Shown here piece after piece: positions 1 to 5,748 of a DNA stretch of 7,215 nt; position 1 is the stretch's first letter; each line of letters opens with the position of its first letter. Origin of the DNA: Chloroflexi bacterium RBG_16_68_14 (lineage in GTDB: Bacteria; Chloroflexota; Dehalococcoidia; DSTF01; RBG-16-68-14); assembly GCA_001796995.1 (NCBI GenBank), contig MGOB01000066.1, positions 10,534-17,748 of the forward strand, in the 5' to 3' direction. The position numbers were made by a program, and so were the translations under genes. The notes under the pieces were generated by a model. That model ran no database searches. It was not told the origin of the DNA and was given only the letters and a program-made list of their open reading frames with translations.

Positions 1-656
1 AGCCGGAGCGATACGCGCGCCGGCAGGAAGCCGAGCCCGCCGGCGGGCGTCACCTCGGCCAGCACCACGCCACCGGAACGCATGTTGGCGAAGTCGAAGG
101 CAGCGGCGTCCAATTCTTCCCGGCGGCAGGGAAGAAAGTGGTCGCCCTCCCGCCGGTAGTAGGCCACCGAAAGTGGCCGGTAGCCGGCTGTGAGGCGGCG
201 GAACGCCGCCCGGTCATAGACCCGGAGCCAGGCCGAGACGGCCCTCCGCCCGAAGGGCGCCGTCACCAGCAGGCGCCCGCCCGGCCGCAGCAACCTCCGC
301 AGGTGGCGCATCGCCACCTCGTCGCCGAACTCGTCCGGGCCCTGGCCGTACACGTCCAGGCCGATGTGCTCGATGGTGGAGACGCAGGTGACGACATCGA
401 AGCTGCCCGGCCGGAAGGGGGCGCGCATCAGGTCGCCCCGGACGACGGCGATGCCCGGCTGAGGGGGCGTGGGTCGCAGGTCGATGGCGTAGACGGAGCA
501 ACCGGCGGGCAGGTCGCGCAGGAAGCGGCTGGTGGCGGAGCCCACATCCAGCACCCGTTCGCCCGGCCGGACCTTCGATACCGCCCACGGCTCCTCGACC
601 ACACGGTCGGTGACCACAGCCTCGAAGTGCTTGGTGCTGGGGTATTCGGCGGTCAT
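1..656 (-). CDS. class I SAM-dependent methyltransferase (partial, C-terminus outside window)
   Basis: The reverse strand reads open from an ATG at 654-656 to the left edge (218 codons, no stop), so the C-terminus is missing. Visible Rossmann methyltransferase features are the SAM-binding motif I VLDVGSATSRF (residues 35-45), an acidic residue after strand 2 (YAID, D59), the FDVVTCVSTIEHIG segment (86-99) and a post-motif LLRPGGRLLVTAPFG (122-136). Motif I is slightly degenerate (DVGSAT rather than DxGxG). The family transfers a methyl group from S-adenosylmethionine. The substrate cannot be read from the sequence, but EHIG...YG followed by LRPGG occurs in methyltransferases of polysaccharide loci, and a GT4 gene and rml genes are nearby, so a sugar or lipid-linked glycan substrate is a reasonable inference. 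No in-frame ATG is seen in the roughly 60 bases upstream, which supports this start. It is transcribed away from the small gene at 828. Confidence 0.85.
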   Translation of the reverse strand, partial: MTAEYPSTKHFEAVVTDRVVEEPWAVSKVRPGERVLDVGSATSRFLRDLPAGCSVYAIDLRPTPPQPGIAVVRGDLMRAPFRPGSFDVVTCVSTIEHIGLDVYGQGPDEFGDEVAMRHLRRLLRPGGRLLVTAPFGRRAVSAWLRVYDRAAFRRLTAGYRPLSVAYYRREGDHFLPCRREELDAAAFDFANMRSGGVVLAEVTPAGGLGFLPARVSLR

Positions 657-699
657 GGCCTGGGTGCTTGGACTACCGTCCTTCGGCCCATGTCTGCGG

Positions 700-728
700 A
701 GTATAGCGCATGGGCTCTCTCCGCTCCA
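700..728 (-). promoter_or_regulatory. candidate promoter of the methyltransferase
   Basis: Read on the minus strand, TATACT (705-700) matches five of six bases of a sigma70 -10 box, with a weak TGGAGC (728-723) 17 bp upstream. Transcription would start near 693, leaving a leader of about 37 nt before the ATG at 656. The -10 is convincing and the -35 is not. Confidence 0.35.
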
Positions 729-744
729 CCGACCCCGGCGCGGC

Positions 745-777
745 TCCGTTGAACGGAACGAGATAGGATGTTACCAT
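745..777 (+). promoter_or_regulatory. candidate promoter with overlapping dyad, upstream of the NTF2-like gene
   Basis: TTGAAC (749-754, four of six bases) and TACCAT (772-777, four of six) are 17 bp apart and would start transcription near 784, about 44 nt before the ATG at 828. The -35 lies inside an interrupted palindrome TCCGTT-G-AACGGA (745-757), the geometry of a repressor operator. Both hexamers are weak, so this is tentative. Confidence 0.3.
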
Positions 778-827
778 GCCGAGCGCCCACGCACGAACGT
801 GACCTTTCTTGGGAGAGAGCGGAGCGC

Positions 828-1136
828 ATGAGCCAGCAGAGCGCCGAGGAAGCCGCCCACGCCCAGGCCCGTGCCCTCATCGCCGGCGACTTCGGGACGG
901 CCATCCGGGGGATGACGCCGGAGGCGCTGGCGAGGGCGATGGCGGTAGGCAACACCACCTGGACCGTCACCGGCTACGAGCTGGGGGCCCGGGAACGGGA
1001 TGGAGACGACTACATGTTCGATGTCGCGCTCCAGACGGACCTGGGGACCCTCACCCTGCGCGAACGCTTTCGCCAGATCGACGGTCAGTGGAAGATGGTG
1101 GATATCGAGCGCGTCGGCCCGCTGCCCGGCGCCTAG
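828..1136 (+). CDS. small hypothetical protein, possible NTF2-like fold
   Basis: This encodes 102 residues with no signal peptide or membrane segment. The N-terminal part is Ala-rich and helical (AEEAAHAQARALIAGDFGTAIRGM, residues 6-29). The second half has alternating strand-like segments (TTWTVTGYELGARE, YMFDVALQTDLGTLTLRERFRQIDGQWKMVDIERV). Helices followed by a curved sheet ending in a 'RF..IDG.WKMVDIE' strand pair are typical of short NTF2-like proteins, but this is a resemblance from pattern only. No catalytic residues can be assigned. The frame stays open further upstream (to 768), but I place the start at ATG 828 because GGGAGAG (811-817) and GGAG (821-824) precede it and the upstream residues (LPCRAPTHERDLSWERAER) do not look like protein. 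It diverges from the methyltransferase and converges on the glycosyltransferase. Function unknown. Confidence 0.7.
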   Translation: MSQQSAEEAAHAQARALIAGDFGTAIRGMTPEALARAMAVGNTTWTVTGYELGARERDGDDYMFDVALQTDLGTLTLRERFRQIDGQWKMVDIERVGPLPGA

Positions 1137-1169
1137 GGGCCGGCTCGACGGTACGGCGACGGGGCCCCT
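1135..1169. terminator. inverted repeat between convergent stops, possible bidirectional terminator
   Basis: Perfect 7-bp arms AGGGGCC (1135-1141) and GGCCCCT (1163-1169) enclose a 21-nt loop. The repeat begins within the TAG of the NTF2-like gene (1134-1136) and ends one base before the TAG of the glycosyltransferase on the other strand (1172-1170). There is no T-tract on either side, so it is not a canonical intrinsic terminator. The call rests on position and symmetry. Confidence 0.3.
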
Positions 1170-2462
1170 CTATGATGCGCTCGACGGCACGGCAGCGGCT
1201 TGGGAGGCGGGCTGGGGGCGCCCCAGCAGCTCTTCATACACGGCCAGCGTCTCCGCCGCCGCCTTCCGCCAGTTGAAGCGCTCCAGGATCGACTCCCGTC
1301 CTGCCCTGCCCAGCCGATCGCGCAATTCCGGGTCCTCCATCAGCAGGCGGATGGCGTCGGCCAGGGCGCGGGAGTCGCCGGGCGGCACCAGCCAGCCCGT
1401 CTCATCGTGGTCGATGACCTCCGGGAAGGCGCCGCCGGTGGTGGCGAGCACCGGCGTGCCGCAGGCCATCGCCTCCGCCGCCGGCAGCCCGAACCCCTCA
1501 TACAGGGAGGGCGAGACCACCAGCGTCGCCTGGTTGTACAGCCGCACCAGCTCCTCGGTGGAGAGATGGCCGGTGAAGTGCACCCGTGACGAGAGACCGT
1601 ACTGGTCGACCAGCCGGGGCACCAGCTTCAGCCGCTTCCGCTCGTGGTCGACCAGGGCCAGGTGGTAGTCGCGCCGGTCCTGGCCCAGCAGGTGGAGCGC
1701 CTCGATCAGGTAGCGGGCGCCCTTGTTGCGATCCTCGGAGTTGCCCACATAGAGGATCAGGCCGGGCTGCCGCTCCACCTCGGGCAACGGGCGGAACTGG
1801 CCGGAATCGATACCGTTGTGGATCACCCGCACCCGCTCCGGCGCCAGTCCGAAGGCCTCCTGCACCGCCCGCCGCGTGGTATGGGAGACGACGATCACCC
1901 GCGGGAGCCGTCGCGCCACCACCTGCTGCATCACCCAGGGCGACCAGAGGATGCGCCGCGCCATCTCGTACACGCTGCGCGACTGTCGCAGCGCGTTCTG
2001 GAGGTCGATAGTGAGGGGGTGGTGGATGGTCGCAACCATGGGAAAGCCGGAGGCCTGCATGAGCCAGGTGCCGTAGCTGAGCGTCTGGTTGTCGTGCACG
2101 ATGTCGAAGCGGTGCGTGCGGGACAGCTCCCGTAGCTTCAGCCACGCCCGTACGCTGAAGGTGAGGAGCAGCGACGAGAGGGCGATGCGCGTGGAGACGA
2201 ACTCATAGAAGTTGACCGGGTGGAAGTGGGTGAGCGGGTTCCGCTCGAAGAGGAAGTTCTGCTTCTCGTGGTGGAAGCTCCAGTAGCTGTGCGTCTCCAG
2301 GTTGTGGCCGACGACGCTCTCGTCAAGGGTGGGATAGGGCGGGCCGGCCAGCACATGCACCTCGTGCCCCATGCGGGCCAGCTCCCGGGTCAGGTAGTAG
2401 AGGTAGATACCCTGCCCCCCGGAGTACATGTTGCCCTGGTACATGATGAAGCAGATCTTCAT
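1170..2462 (-). CDS. glycosyltransferase family 4 (GT-B fold)
   Basis: This 430-residue cytoplasmic or membrane-associated retaining glycosyltransferase would transfer a sugar from a nucleotide-sugar donor to a glycan or lipid acceptor. The N-terminal acceptor domain opens with a beta strand and a glycine loop (MKICFIMYQGNMYSGGQGIY, residues 1-20) and contains FDIVHDNQ (119-126) and TIHHP (145-149). The C-terminal donor domain starts near VIHNGID (213-219), continues with LILYVGNSEDRNKGARYLIEAL (basic R245 and K247), and has the GT4 signature SLYEGFGLPAAEAMACGTPVLA (319-340). The EX7E pair is E322 and E330, and GGAFPEVI follows. Length is usual for the family. ATG 2462 puts the glycine-loop strand at the very N-terminus, and a GAGG lies 9 nt upstream. 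The tail after about residue 413 is low-complexity (Ala/Ser/Pro). Donor and acceptor cannot be read from sequence; proximity to rml genes makes a surface glycan plausible. Confidence 0.93.
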   Translation of the reverse strand: MKICFIMYQGNMYSGGQGIYLYYLTRELARMGHEVHVLAGPPYPTLDESVVGHNLETHSYWSFHHEKQNFLFERNPLTHFHPVNFYEFVSTRIALSSLLLTFSVRAWLKLRELSRTHRFDIVHDNQTLSYGTWLMQASGFPMVATIHHPLTIDLQNALRQSRSVYEMARRILWSPWVMQQVVARRLPRVIVVSHTTRRAVQEAFGLAPERVRVIHNGIDSGQFRPLPEVERQPGLILYVGNSEDRNKGARYLIEALHLLGQDRRDYHLALVDHERKRLKLVPRLVDQYGLSSRVHFTGHLSTEELVRLYNQATLVVSPSLYEGFGLPAAEAMACGTPVLATTGGAFPEVIDHDETGWLVPPGDSRALADAIRLLMEDPELRDRLGRAGRESILERFNWRKAAAETLAVYEELLGRPQPASQAAAVPSSAS

Positions 2463-2504
2463 GCAGGGAAGCCTCGCCGCACCGTCTCCTCAGATTCGAA
2501 TCCT

Positions 2505-2513
2505 AGTGTAGCA
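2505..2513 (-). promoter_or_regulatory. candidate extended -10 promoter of the glycosyltransferase
   Basis: On the minus strand TGC-TACACT (2513-2505) fits an extended -10 (TGn plus a four-of-six -10 box). The position of a -35 holds only TGAGGC, which is poor, as is common for extended -10 promoters. Transcription would start near 2498, giving a leader of about 36 nt. A perfect palindrome GATTCGAATC (2493-2502) lies across the predicted start and could be an operator. Confidence 0.35.
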
Positions 2514-2562
2514 TACGGGCGAGGGCGGCCTCAGACAGATGTCCGCAGCACGTCGACGCCAC

Positions 2563-2587
2563 CCCCGCCTCGTTGCCTGAGGCGGGG
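2563..2587. repeat. GC-rich 9-bp inverted repeat in a divergent promoter region
   Basis: CCCCGCCTC (2563-2571) and GAGGCGGGG (2579-2587) are perfect complements around a 7-nt loop. It sits between the divergent glycosyltransferase and hydrolase starts, and its loop contains the TTGCCT that could serve as the -35 of the hydrolase. No T-tract follows on either strand, so a terminator is unlikely. It may be a binding site or simply a by-product of high GC. Confidence 0.5.
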
Positions 2588-2602
2588 AAGCGATGCTAGG
2601 CT
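2573..2602 (+). promoter_or_regulatory. weak candidate promoter of the alpha/beta hydrolase
   Basis: TTGCCT (2573-2578, four of six bases) is followed after 18 bp by TAGGCT (2597-2602, three of six), the latter preceded by TGC as in an extended -10. The start would be near 2609, leaving about 25 nt with no Shine-Dalgarno. Low confidence. Confidence 0.22.
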
Positions 2603-2633
2603 GGCAGGCGATAGTTCGCTGGCCGCTGATACC

Positions 2634-3428
2634 ATGCCTTGGGTTCCCGTTGGCGATGCTCGTCTCTACTATCAGGCCCGTGGGAAGGGGCCGGCCCTGG
2701 TCTTTGCCCACGGCGCCGGCGGCAACCATCTGAGCTGGTGGCAGCAGGTACCCCACTTCGCCCGCCGCTACCGCTGCGTCGCGTTCGACCAGCGCGCCTT
2801 CGGCCGCTCCCTCGATGCACCCGGAGGGGCGGGGCGGCGCGCCTTCGCTGACGACCTGCGCCAGCTCCTGGACCACCTCAGCATCGAGCGCGCGGCCATC
2901 GTCGCCCAGTCGATGGGCGGGCGGACAGCCGTGGGCTTCGCCGCGCGGAACCCGGGGCGCGTCCGGGCGCTGGTGCTGGCCGGCACCACCGGCGGCGCCG
3001 TCGACGACCAGCTCCGCGCGGCGCAGGACGAGCACCGGCGCAGCCCGACCGGACGGCGCTCCCTGGCCCTACGCGCCGTCTCCCCCCGCCTGCGGCGCGA
3101 GCGTCCCGACCTGGCCCACCTCTACCGGCTCATCGCCGGGCTGAACCCGCCCCGACCGCGGGACTTCCTGGCCCCCATCCCCGGCTACCGCGGCAGCTCA
3201 GCCCAGGCCCTCGCCTCCCTGGGCATCCCCATCCTCTTCCTGGTGGGCGAGGACGATACCATCACCCCACCGCACATCGTGCGGCGGGCCCACCAGAACG
3301 TCCCCGGCTCCCGGTTCGAGGTCATCGAAGGGGCCGGCCACTCCGCCTATTTCGAGCGGGCGGAGGCCTTCAACCAGCGCGTGGCGCGCTTCCTGGAGGA
3401 GGCCGGCTGGGCGGCGCAGCCGCAGTAG
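2634..3428 (+). CDS. alpha/beta-fold hydrolase
   Basis: A 264-residue single-domain cytoplasmic hydrolase. It shows the oxyanion-loop HGAGG (H26-G30) and the strand-turn FDQRAFGRS (51-59, typically FDxRGxGxS). The nucleophile elbow AIVAQSMGG gives Ser93, the acid is in GEDDTITP (Asp208) and the base in GAGHSAYFE (His236), so the Ser-Asp-His triad is complete. The elbow reads A-x-S-x-G, the first Gly being Ala, a known tolerated variant. The cap region (about 130-180, rich in Arg and Pro) is short. The family covers esterases, lactonases, C-C hydrolases and dehalogenases, and the substrate cannot be told. The frame is open for 414 bases upstream, antisense to the glycosyltransferase. ATG 2634 is chosen because it places the first strand (WVPVGDARLYYQARG) at the N-terminus. 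No Shine-Dalgarno is visible, so translation may be leaderless or weak. It ends 23 bp from the convergent SDR stop. Confidence 0.9.
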   Translation: MPWVPVGDARLYYQARGKGPALVFAHGAGGNHLSWWQQVPHFARRYRCVAFDQRAFGRSLDAPGGAGRRAFADDLRQLLDHLSIERAAIVAQSMGGRTAVGFAARNPGRVRALVLAGTTGGAVDDQLRAAQDEHRRSPTGRRSLALRAVSPRLRRERPDLAHLYRLIAGLNPPRPRDFLAPIPGYRGSSAQALASLGIPILFLVGEDDTITPPHIVRRAHQNVPGSRFEVIEGAGHSAYFERAEAFNQRVARFLEEAGWAAQPQ

Positions 3429-3429
3429 C

Positions 3430-3453
3430 AGGGGCGGTTCGCGAACCGCCCCT
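3430..3453. repeat. perfect 24-bp palindrome between convergent genes (terminator or dispersed palindromic repeat)
   Basis: Each half is AGGGGCGGTTCG and its exact reverse complement, with no spacer, so the RNA of either strand forms a stem of about 10 bp with a 4-nt TCGC-type loop. It begins one base after the hydrolase stop (3426-3428), and its last two bases lie in the SDR stop (3454-3452 on the minus strand). This suits a bidirectional terminator for both genes, although no T-run follows. From memory, near-identical GC-rich palindromes are dispersed between genes in some high-GC bacteria such as Chloroflexota. That was not checked here. Confidence 0.75.
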
Positions 3454-4216
3454 ACCACCGGATCATATTGCCGCCATCGACGACGACGGTCTGGCCGGTC
3501 ACGAAGTCCGCCCCCTCGATGAGGCCGAGCACCACCTGGGCGATGTCCTCCGGCGTGGCGACGCGGCCCAGCGGCGTCTGCTCCGCCGTCCGCTGCCTGG
3601 CCGGCTCGAAGAGAGGGCCCAGCCCTTCGCGCAGCCAGCGGGTATCGATGAAGCCGGGAGCGACGCAATTCACTCGCACCTGGGGCGCCAGCACCCGCGC
3701 CAGCGCCACCGTCAGGTTGATGAGGCCGGCCTTGGAGGCGGCGTAGGCGATGGAGCTGCCCACCGCCCTGATGCCGGCCACCGAGGCGATATTGACGATG
3801 GCGCCTTCGCCGGCCTCCTTCATCGGCCCGGCCACCGCCCGGGCGCAGAAGAAGGGGCCCTTCAGGTTCACCGCCAGGATGCGGTCCCAGTGCTCCTCCG
3901 TCAGGCCCTCCAGGTCGGCGAAGTTGACGAAGGCGGTAGCGGCGGCGTTATTCACCAGCACCTGGATGGAGCCGAAGGCGTCCAGGGCGCGCTCCACCAT
4001 CGACCGCACCTCCCGGTCCTGGGAGACGTCGGCCCGCACCAGCAGCGCCTTCGTTCCCAGCCGCTCCACCCGGGCGGCAGTCTCCAGCGCCTCCTGCTCC
4101 GAGCGGGAGTAGTTGACCACCACGTTAGCGCCCCGCTTCGCCAGCTCCAGGGCGGTAGCCCGGCCTACCCCGACGGCGGAGCCGGTAACGATAGCGGTCT
4201 TGCCGGAAAGCTGCAC
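3452..4216 (-). CDS. SDR-family oxidoreductase (FabG-like)
   Basis: A classical short-chain dehydrogenase/reductase of 254 residues using NAD(P)(H) to interconvert a carbonyl and an alcohol. Motifs: TGSAVGVG cofactor loop (11-18), NNAA (89-92), catalytic N117 (LAVNLKG), S145 (VNIAS), Y158 and K162 (YAASK), VAPG (185-188) and the C-terminal GQTVVVDGGNMIRW. NYSRS (35-39), with Arg38 after strand 2, suggests NADP(H) preference. It could be a 3-oxoacyl-ACP reductase, a glucose 1-dehydrogenase-like enzyme or another SDR; the specificity is not readable. The frame runs on to a TTG at 4294, but I choose GTG 4216: GAGGA (4229-4225) lies 8 nt upstream, QLSGKTAIVTG is the normal family N-terminus, and the TTG at 4294 is part of a good -35 box. 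It is transcribed alone, divergent from rmlA and convergent with the hydrolase. Confidence 0.92.
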   Translation of the reverse strand: MQLSGKTAIVTGSAVGVGRATALELAKRGANVVVNYSRSEQEALETAARVERLGTKALLVRADVSQDREVRSMVERALDAFGSIQVLVNNAAATAFVNFADLEGLTEEHWDRILAVNLKGPFFCARAVAGPMKEAGEGAIVNIASVAGIRAVGSSIAYAASKAGLINLTVALARVLAPQVRVNCVAPGFIDTRWLREGLGPLFEPARQRTAEQTPLGRVATPEDIAQVVLGLIEGADFVTGQTVVVDGGNMIRW

Positions 4217-4224
4217 CGGGATAT

Positions 4225-4229
4225 TCCTC
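4225..4229 (-). promoter_or_regulatory. ribosome binding site that fixes the SDR start
   Basis: GAGGA on the minus strand is 8 nt from GTG 4216. It supports that start over the in-frame TTG 26 codons upstream, which has no comparable site. Confidence 0.6.
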
Positions 4230-4265
4230 GCAGATTGATGGGAGGCCGGCCGTTCAGCCGCCAAC

Positions 4266-4294
4266 ACTATCGTCGAGCAGTCGACTTCCGTCAA
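4266..4294 (-). promoter_or_regulatory. probable promoter of the SDR gene
   Basis: On the minus strand TTGACG (4294-4289, five of six bases of the -35) is followed after exactly 17 bp by GATAGT (4271-4266, four of six of the -10). Transcription would start near 4259, giving a leader of about 43 nt with a Shine-Dalgarno before GTG 4216. The spacer contains a small dyad GTCGA-CTGC-TCGAC. This is one of the two best promoter matches in the window. Confidence 0.5.
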
Positions 4295-4459
4295 GCGCAG
4301 GTCTCCGCACAGGCGCGACGGCGAAAGCGCGAGGAAGGGGCCCGGAGGTCACGCTGGGGGGAGCCCTTAGCCTTGCCAGCGCCCGTTTGTCTCCGTCGCG
4401 GCCGAGCGCTCCGGCCCTGGCGGCAGTTGCACAGAAAGGGCCAGTATGTTAACGTGAAG

Positions 4460-4483
4460 CTGCGTGGGGCCCCCCCCACGCAG
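4460..4483. repeat. 10-bp perfect hairpin, first of a tandem pair
   Basis: CTGCGTGGGG (4460-4469) pairs perfectly with CCCCACGCAG (4474-4483) across a CCCC loop. There is no T-tract on either side. It shares two bases with the next hairpin. Confidence 0.7.
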
Positions 4484-4513
4484 GCCCCGAGTAGCCGCCA
4501 CTGCTCGGGGCCT
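4482..4513. repeat. 13-bp hairpin, second of a tandem pair
   Basis: AGGCCCCGAGTAG (4482-4494) pairs with CTGCTCGGGGCCT (4501-4513) across a 6-nt loop, with one mismatch that would be a U-G pair in plus-strand RNA. It is followed by CACCATCTCC, so it is not a canonical terminator. It lies upstream of the predicted rmlA promoter, so it would not be in the rmlA leader unless a more distal promoter exists. Confidence 0.7.
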
Positions 4514-4554
4514 CACCATCTCCTCGACATGGTCGATACTTCTCCGCTTGCTGG

Positions 4555-4583
4555 TTGCCGCCCGTACAGGGGAGCGGTAGAAT
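4555..4583 (+). promoter_or_regulatory. probable promoter of the rml operon
   Basis: TTGCCG (4555-4560, four of six bases) and TAGAAT (4578-4583, five of six) are separated by exactly 17 bp. Transcription would start near 4590, giving a leader of about 47 nt. AGGGAG (4628-4633) lies 3 nt before the rmlA ATG, somewhat closer than usual. Confidence 0.5.
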
Positions 4584-4636
4584 CGCGTTCGTAGCGGTGC
4601 GCGTCCAGGCAGGAGCAGAGTTCCAGCAGGGAGAGC

Positions 4637-5728
4637 ATGGGAAACCCCGGATCCAAAGCTAACCTGAAGGGCCTGGTGCTCGCGGGAGGGAAGGGCACCC
4701 GCCTGCGCCCCCTCACCTACACCGGCGCCAAGCAGCTCGTCCCCCTCGCCAACAAGCCCATCCTTTTCTACGCCATCGAGCACCTGGTGGCCAGCGGCGT
4801 CACCGACCTCGGCATCGTCGTCGGCGAAACGAAGGAGCAGGTGATTGAGGCGGTGGGCGACGGCTCCCGTTTCGGCGGCCGCGTCACCTACATCGACCAG
4901 CCCGCGCCCCTGGGCATCGCCCACGCTGTCCAGGTCTCGCGGGAGTTCCTTGGAGACGCGCCCTTCGTCCTCTTCCTGGGGGACAACTTCATCAAGGAAG
5001 GGATCGCCCCCTACGTGGAGCGGTTCCGCGCCGGCTGTTACAACTGCCTAGTGCTCCTCTGCCCCATCGACCGGCCCCAGGACTTCGGCGTCGCCGAGCT
5101 GGAGGGCGAGCGGCTGGTACACGTCGTCGAGAAGCCGCAGACACCGCCCTCCAACCTGGCCGTCATCGGCATCTACTTCTTCGACTCCCACGTCTTCGAC
5201 GCTGTCCGCCGCATCCAGCCCTCGGCCCGGGGCGAGCTGGAGATCACCGACACCATCCAGCGGCTCATCGACGACGGCCTCGACGTCCAGGCGCAGGTCA
5301 TCGAAGGCCGCTGGATCGACACCGGCAGGCACGACGACCTGCTGGAGGCGAACCACCTCATGCTGGAGGACCTGGAGCCGGATCTGCTGGGGAGCTACGA
5401 CGAGGCATCGACCATCCAGGGCCGGGTGGTGCTCCAGGAGGGTTCGGAGGTGGTGAACAGCCGCATTCAGGGGCCGGCCATCATCGGCGAGCGCACGCGC
5501 ATCGTTAACGCATACGTAGGGCCCTTCACCTCCATCTACCACGATTGCCTCATCGCCGATACCGAGATCAGCGGCAGCGTCGTGCTGGAATACACCCGCA
5601 TCGAGGACGTGGGCCAGCGCATCGAACACAGCCTCATCGGCCGGAACGTGGAGCTGCGAGGCCACGAACGGCGGCCCCACGGCTACACCCTGATCCTGGG
5701 CGACTTCAGCAAGCTACACATGCCATGA
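4637..5728 (+). CDS. rmlA: glucose-1-phosphate thymidylyltransferase, long form
   Basis: This catalyses dTTP + glucose-1-phosphate to dTDP-glucose + PPi, the first step to dTDP-rhamnose and other dTDP-deoxysugars. The nucleotidyltransferase domain (about 10-243) has LAGGKGTRLRPLT (15-27), GAKQLVPL with K32 (30-37), QPAPLGIAHAV (88-98), metal-binding FLGDNF with D116 (113-118), VEKP (164-167), GELEITD (199-205) and GRWIDTG with D228 (224-230). Residues from about 252 (TIQGRVVLQEGSEVVNSRIQGPAIIGERTRI...) form hexapeptide turns of a left-handed beta-helix ending near 345. At 363 residues it fits the long RmlA/StrD type (about 355) rather than the about 290-residue E. coli type. The ATG start adds nine residues (GNPGSKANL) before the usual K-G-L-V-L-A-G-G start. 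It opens the rml operon. Some long-form members act in dTDP-deoxysugar pathways of secondary metabolism, so the end product is not certain from this gene alone. Confidence 0.95.
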   Translation: MGNPGSKANLKGLVLAGGKGTRLRPLTYTGAKQLVPLANKPILFYAIEHLVASGVTDLGIVVGETKEQVIEAVGDGSRFGGRVTYIDQPAPLGIAHAVQVSREFLGDAPFVLFLGDNFIKEGIAPYVERFRAGCYNCLVLLCPIDRPQDFGVAELEGERLVHVVEKPQTPPSNLAVIGIYFFDSHVFDAVRRIQPSARGELEITDTIQRLIDDGLDVQAQVIEGRWIDTGRHDDLLEANHLMLEDLEPDLLGSYDEASTIQGRVVLQEGSEVVNSRIQGPAIIGERTRIVNAYVGPFTSIYHDCLIADTEISGSVVLEYTRIEDVGQRIEHSLIGRNVELRGHERRPHGYTLILGDFSKLHMP

Positions 5729-5748
5729 ACACCGGGCTGAAACCTCTC

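Larger units (their letters stand above)
4295..4636. other. non-coding region between the divergent SDR and rmlA units
   Basis: No convincing gene is seen. The open frames crossing it are Arg/Pro-rich and resemble no family. Bases 4295-4459 hold nothing I can name beyond GC-rich sequence and a palindromic GTTAAC at 4448-4453. Bases 4460-4513 hold two adjacent hairpins, and 4555-4583 the probable rmlA promoter. The run of eight C at 4470-4477 is also a spot where length errors could occur. Confidence 0.6.

Noticed and set aside
138..752. Plus-strand 204-codon open frame
   Set aside because: It is antisense to the methyltransferase, Arg/Gly/Pro-rich and without recognisable motifs; a by-product of GC-rich coding.
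2220..2633. Open frame extending the hydrolase 138 codons upstream
   Set aside because: It runs antisense to the well-supported glycosyltransferase and through the divergent promoter region; the hydrolase fold begins right after ATG 2634.
4291..4479. Minus-strand 62-codon frame upstream of the SDR
   Set aside because: Arg-rich, no family resemblance, and it overlaps the SDR -35 box and a hairpin. A small gene cannot be fully excluded, but nothing supports it.
4448..4513. Possible integron attC site (GTTAAC next to inverted repeats)
   Set aside because: GTTAACG does not fit GTTRRRY, there is no matching RYYYAAC partner, and no integrase or cassette structure is present.
4460..4513. Intrinsic terminator
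   Set aside because: No T-tract follows either hairpin on either strand, and no gene ends nearby; both flanking genes start outward from this gap.
3890..4594. Plus-strand 234-codon open frame across the SDR and the divergent gap
   Set aside because: It is antisense to the SDR and then crosses the promoters and hairpins; low-complexity His/Arg/Gln-rich translation with no motif.
5048..5680. Minus-strand 210-codon frame inside rmlA
   Set aside because: It is the antisense shadow of a fully motif-supported rmlA.
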